Source of the DNA: Halicephalobus mephisto
Lineage: Eukaryota > Nematoda > Chromadorea > Rhabditida > Panagrolaimidae
Direction: 5' to 3'
Length of the DNA stretch: 64,000 nucleotides
Assembly (NCBI GenBank): GCA_009193035.1
Contig: SWDT01000260.1
Span: 25,165 to 89,164, forward strand
The notes beneath the pieces were generated by a model that saw only the letters and a list, made by a program, of their open reading frames with translations, searched no databases and had not been told where the DNA came from. Shown piece after piece: positions 59,489 through 64,000 of this stretch. The number at the start of each line of letters is the position of its first letter. Within the stretch, counting starts at the first letter, position 1. The position numbers and the translations under genes were made by a program.

Positions 59489-60919
59489 TTAAATTGTCTT
59501 TTCTGAAATTTTCAAACTAATACATGAAAATGATGATAAAAACAATGAATGCAATAAATATCGCAGTGAAAAATGAAAATCTTGATAGCATAATCTTATT
59601 TTGTTTCCATATTTCTTTAACATAATATCATAATGAAACTCATACATTAGGTATTTAGTTAGATTCAAAATACCGAATCCCACATAAATTAGTTTATTAA
59701 ATTCTAAACTTGTTTTCTCCATTCAATACTTAACAAGTTTTCATTAATTATTATACTTTTCTTAAAGTTTAGTTTTCTTATCAAGTTTAGAGCTTTATTT
59801 TCATCAGTTACTAATCGAATATCTACTCTATTTTGGATATTTTCCATCGTTTTTCCAAACACTACATTATTTATCAATTTAAAGAAGTCTTTCTCGAAGT
59901 CATTTTTAGCCTTCTTGCGCAGGTTTATATTCAACATTATGTACTTTTCCATCCAATTACTCTCTTTAAAAGTCAGGATTCTATGTATTTTCTTTAATTT
60001 AAATTGTTCTTCATTTTGGTAGAATTGTTTAGTTATTTTGAATTGATCATCTATCAAATTTTTGTTCAGAGAATCTAAACTTGAAGCCATAAATGAGAAT
60101 GTATCCAAAAATCTAATTTCATATGTCAATTTCGAATTTTCATTTCTTGGTTTTCTATAACTAAAACTGATATACTTTTCCGAATTGTTCGGAATTACAT
60201 TTATATTTGAACACTTGATTATTTCTTCATTTATTGAACTCAAAATCAAGTGAGAGTCATAACCTTTCAAATTGTGGAAAAGCACTGGAATGAATCTTGC
60301 CTTTTTATTTTTTAAATTGCAGTTATTACACAAAGGTTCTTTAAATTCTCCACTAAAATGATCATGATCTCTTACTTTTGGATTTCGAATTGAGTATTCT
60401 TCTTTACATCCTGGACATTTTATGCTTTTACTAAATAATCTCCATTGTTCTTTTGTTAATTTTTTCATATTTTTATCTTCTAGATTAATCAAATAGTCAC
60501 ACATTTTGATTATATAATCGTTGAATTTCACATCGGCATTATAGCCTCTATAAACTTCAATATCAATAATTTGACCATTGAAATCAACTATAACTGCACA
60601 AAACGCTGAAGAAACATGTTTTCCACTAAATTCAGTCCAAGATTCATCAGGATTATTACTTGTTGAGTCATACATCATATTTACCATTCGGAATATCTAT
60701 AAACTTTTCTTCTTTAACTAAATTATTATTTTGATCAACTCCATTAACAATGTAATAAAATTTGTTATTTGTAAAATTTATATTTATTTTCTTGTTAATT
60801 TCCAATGCTCCATCCAATTTTACTAACCCAATTTCATAGTTCTTGTCTAAAAACTCATGTAGGAACGAATATTCAAAGATTGATTCGTTGGATATCAAAT
60901 TCAAATTGAAGTAAGCCAT
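59489..60919 (-). pseudogene. Polinton/Maverick DNA polymerase B relic and adjacent ORF
   Basis: Remains of a large DNA transposon/virus-like element. The central frame (60687-59704) reads as the N-terminal part of a protein-primed family B DNA polymerase. It has a zinc-cluster motif (CPGC ... RDHDH ... CNNC), FHNLKGYDSHLI near the exonuclease start and a later IPNNSEKYISF. It then jumps abruptly to a late-palm block (FFKLINNVVFGKTMENIQNRVD). The segment that should hold most of the exonuclease and the palm metal-binding motif A is missing. Coding similarity continues in another frame at 59722-59489 (YVGFGILNLTKYLMYEFHYD, then KKYGNK), so there is a frame change near 59710, and the DTDS-type active-site motif is lost. 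A preceding 83-codon frame (60919-60668) resembles a short hypothetical protein found beside such polymerases and is cut off after IPNGKYDV. No terminal inverted repeats were located. The element is inactive. Confidence 0.8.
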
Positions 60920-61028
60920 TTATGAGAATGAAAATTTCAATTCTTTATTCGAATCAGTCATTACAAAGAGTGTGTTTTGATTTTGTACAGTGACTTCCAA
61001 ATTTAATTACAGTAATTCAACGAAGAGA

Positions 61029-62788
61029 TCATAAATTATTTATTTGATTGATCTTTTCACGAACAATAGTGATGTACTCTTTGAGATTTTCTGTTCCCTT
61101 GTTGAAAAGTAAATCCGCTCGATTGAAGACTTCCTTTCCTTCGTCCAGCTTTTCGAGGGCTACATCCAGTTTTGAACTGATTTCCCATTGAGCGATGCAC
61201 TCCTTTGCAATTTTGAGCTGTTCCTCGAACGTCATTTCCAAAAACAGAATTCATTATCTTCTCAATTAATACAAAAAAATACGTACCTTAACTAAATCTA
61301 AAAACCGTCCTAAATTCATCTTCAGCTGAGCAACCAAACTCATCGCAGTTTTTGGTCGATTTATTCCTTCGAAACCGATCGAACTATCGATAAAACCTGT
61401 TCGAAAATCCACGATATGGAAGGAAGCAGTGTGCTCGTTGAAGCCAATATTTTCAGCATTCAGATCGTCAAGTCCGAGAATTTGCGTCAAAAGCGATAAT
61501 TGAACGATACCTTTCGCAAATGCTTCTTGCGTTCTGACTAGTTTGGGTTCGAAATCAACCCTAAATACGCATCGATTGGAAATGTAAACTAATCTTAAAT
61601 AGGTAGACATTTACCAATCCTTTTCCAGCATTGCAATAGTTTTGAATCCGGATATTTCTTCACCACAAATATATACGATTCTATCAGATGCAACAACATT
61701 TGGGATGAATTCAACAACGGCTCCAACGCTGAGGATTTCCAAAAATTTGTAGATAAACAATTCGATCATACTAAGAGGACCACGCTGAGTAACTAAAAAT
61801 TTTTATTCTTAAATAATAAATAAAAATATTGAATCGTATCAAAGAACTTACTCGAAATACTCGATGCGTTGTGATTCGTTTTGACGTAAAACACGCGCTG
61901 AATTTCATTGAAACTAACAATACATATCGCTCCAGAACGAGTACCTAAACATTTTTTAAAAATCAAAACCAACAATTAATAAATTTATGCGTACCTGAGG
62001 GTTTGTTCTTGAACTCAACGTCGATCAATTTATCGCTGAATTTGCGAATAAAGAACGATTTAGCAGCCTCTTTGATGGAAGTCGGAACTTGTCCAGGAAT
62101 GTGGCATACTCTCTGCAGAAATAAATCCATTCAAGTGCATAATTGAATAAGCATCAAAAAGTCCGGTTTGTTCCAATGTTTTGGATTTCTCATTAGCTGT
62201 GATTGCATATTCTTTCTTGGTCCTATTATCCTTTGCTTCACGAAAGTTTTGCACCATTAACACGTAGACAGGCCATTGTGAGGAAAGGAATGTCTCTAAA
62301 ATCAAAAATATTAGTAATACTGAAGTATCGATGCATATTTATAACATTCTAGCCACAAATGTAAACTTAACAGAGCGCGTGTCGAAAATTATGCCCAAAT
62401 AGTCAAAAAATAGTGATATGAATTTGATTTTGTTATAAATTTTGATACATTCTAGCTATAAAAATAGCTGAATCCCAAAAACCTTGCCTAAATAGTGCGA
62501 AATAAAAAATAAACTTGCCAATATAAGAGAATCTTTTCCTGTGACACCGACATCATTTAAGCTACCAGATTCCATGTCAATTCGCTTGTCGTTGAGGTAC
62601 AAATGCTGGTGATCATCTTGAATTTTGAAGCGTTCGTGCAATTTGGCCTGAAGTTGCTCAATAGTTGCCTAAATAGTACTTTTTGAGTTGATTTAAATCA
62701 ACTAAAGAGCAAACCCGGTCGTCGACTGTAATTTTCCCGAGTCATGCTCCACTTCTTTGTGGTCTTTTAAATAGACTTTCAGGTGCAT
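61029..62788 (-). CDS. Ubiquitin-like domain joined to a kinase-fold-like domain
   Basis: Spliced minus-strand gene of uncertain model. The 5' part (62788-62510) looks like a ubiquitin-like domain: MHLKVYLKDH first strand, a helix ATIEQLQAKLHERF, then HLYLNDKRIDMESGSLNDVGVTGKDSLIL. The reading frame between the first strand and GKITVDDR is off by one base, which may mean a frameshift, a sequencing error in GGGAAAA or an unseen intron. Downstream exons (about 62115-61265) join cleanly with GT-AG introns. They show FYVKTN (possible nucleotide-binding Lys), ELFIYKFLEIL (possible alpha-C Glu), DLNAENIGF (catalytic-loop D...N pattern) and HIVDF (metal-binding Asp). This is the order of a kinase-like fold. 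A final helical exon (61240-61029) ends in INQINNL. An exon at 62305-62060 is of uncertain placement. Substrate unknown. The exon chain is more convincing than the full-length frame. Confidence 0.5.
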
Positions 62789-62828
62789 GGTTTGATTTGA
62801 ACTCTAAAATTAATGAATAAACCTATTG

Positions 62829-64000
62829 AAACGACGTGAAGAAATGTAAAATTACTCTATAAAGTGAAATATTCGAAGTTAAAATGCGAGACTGATGAAA
62901 CCTGGGAGGTTTTTTCAAGCTCAATTTATTCCCCAAAAACGTCTATCCTTAAAATATCAATCACATATTAACAAATTGCAAATAAAGCAGAAAAGGGTGG
63001 CTATAAACACAGCAAGATGCAAAAAGTATGCTAATTGGCGGACAAACATTTGTTGCATAACGCCAAGAAAAAAGCGCGCTGCTTTGAATCTGTATAAGAG
63101 TTGAAAGACACCAAACACTTGACGCGTCTCTCGACTCATTGGATGAGCTAGGGTTTTTCCGGATTGGAGGTGATCATTTTTACTTACAAATAGAAAACCT
63201 GCAAACGTCAAAGTTCACAAAAATCAGCCAAATCGCTCAAATTTAAAGGCTTAAAGCAAAAATGGGAAGGAGGGCGATTTGGGTGAGCCAGAGTTTTCCC
63301 AGATTGGAATGAGTGTTTTTGAGTAGAGATTTGCCTATTTTAAGGTGAAAAATGGCTGAAAAAGTGTCAAATTTGCTAGTGGGTAAAAATTTAATGCCTA
63401 TTTTGCACTGTATTTTGAAGGTTTTCGCCTATTTTAAGGTGAAAAAAGGGGGGAAATGGCTTAAAAAGGGGTAAAATTTGATGGTGGGGTATCTGGGTAA
63501 ATGGGTGCGCCAGAAACACCATATATATACTACTGACGTACATCCCAAGAGGGTTCGCAAGTAATATCTTTTCTAGTTTCCTACAATTACTAGAGATCTG
63601 GTTGCTGTAGAATACATTTTTGTAGACATTACTTCATCAGTTGGATTCTGAAGGAAAATGTGAACTGCGTCATAGTTCGCTAGTCACTTGCTCTTTCTGC
63701 GATGACATTCGTCAATGAGTTTCGGGATTCTGAACCTATGAGTTCTCCCAACAATCAGAGCACTCAGAATTGAAATAATCAAACTATGAGTATTATCAAT
63801 TTTCTTTTGAAATAAAAGTTATAAATTCGGTGTTATGAAGAAGTTGTTCCAAAAGAAATTTCTAAAATCTTCAAAATGTTAAAAAAAATCTTGATTGTAT
63901 ACGGTTCGAATAATCTCTGCTGAATTTTGAAAGATCTCATTTAAAAAAATAAATTTTTACCAAAGTTGAATTCTTGAAAAATAAATCTCGATTTGGAATC
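62829..64000. other. Right-end intergenic, AT-rich with degenerate repeats
   Basis: No gene supported. Open frames at 62895-63211 overlap on both strands without family features. Two diverged copies of a unit starting GCCTATTTTAAGGTGAAAAA lie at 63333 and 63427 (94 bases apart), each followed by a G-rich GGTAAAA-type stretch. A second pair (GATGAGCTAGGGTTTTTCC near 63143 and GGTGAGCCAGAGTTTTCCC near 63281) precedes them. Confidence 0.5.
63333..63495. repeat. Two-copy degenerate tandem repeat
   Basis: Unit of about 94 bases beginning GCCTATTTTAAGGTGAAAAA, with copies at 63333 and 63427; the second has gained a G-rich block. Confidence 0.55.

Noticed and set aside
62895..63211. Basic open frames at the right end
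   Set aside because: Mutually antisense, low-complexity and adjacent to degenerate repeats; no sign of selection.
1..64000. Possible prokaryotic or CRISPR content
   Set aside because: Spliced eukaryotic genes throughout and no regularly spaced identical repeats with unique spacers.

Overview
The window is a gene-dense nuclear segment from a nematode, most likely a rhabditid. Introns are mostly short (about 40-60 bp), start with GTAAG/GTATG-type donors and end in TTTTCAG or TTTTAG. The gene set reads like a set of Caenorhabditis orthologues: Musashi, Bicaudal-C, CNOT1/LET-711, RPN-6 and ATG-2. Species cannot be named from the sequence. No rRNA, tRNA, CRISPR or plasmid/phage feature was recognised.

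Layout, left to right: C-terminal part of the proteasome base subunit RPN1 (+, 1-2414); autophagy lipid-transfer protein ATG2 (+, 3351-9704); an unrecognised Ser-rich phosphoprotein-like gene with large introns (+, 12238-14573); trifunctional C1-tetrahydrofolate synthase (+, 16133-19028), converging with a lectin-less GalNAc-transferase ending in RDEL (-, 20846-19082); Musashi (-, 23481-21417) with about 4 kb of gene-free DNA upstream; TBP (-, 28631-27514), divergent from RPN6 (+, 29349-30696); the CCR4-NOT scaffold CNOT1 (+, 31036-39032); an SLC6-type transporter (+, 39432-44032); a seven-transmembrane receptor (+, 44373-45942); ALG1 mannosyltransferase (-, 48957-47223), divergent from the Fe-S scaffold ISCU (+, 49227-49738); a tight minus-strand group of LACTB, an ICAP1/CCM2-like PTB protein and an ARMC10/ARMCX-like Armadillo protein (51959-about 54236), which may be an operon; Bicaudal-C (-, 58628-55591); a decayed Polinton/Maverick DNA polymerase fragment (-, 60919-59489); and a spliced gene that appears to join a ubiquitin-like domain to a kinase-fold domain (-, 62788-61029). 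The last kilobase is low-complexity and repeat-like.

Most genes are housekeeping: proteasome (RPN1, RPN6), autophagy (ATG2), transcription (TBP), mRNA decay (CNOT1, with the RNA-binding regulators Musashi and Bicaudal-C), one-carbon metabolism, glycosylation (ALG1, GalNAc-T) and Fe-S assembly. Clustering looks like ordinary nematode gene packing rather than one pathway. The items most worth a second look are: the signal-peptide/no-lectin/RDEL GalNAc-transferase; the UBL plus kinase-like gene beside the Polinton relic; a dispersed intronic repeat with about 20-bp period built on TTCnnGAA (heat-shock-element-like); three TTTGTCATC sites upstream of RPN6; and a palindrome- and hairpin-rich intron inside CNOT1.
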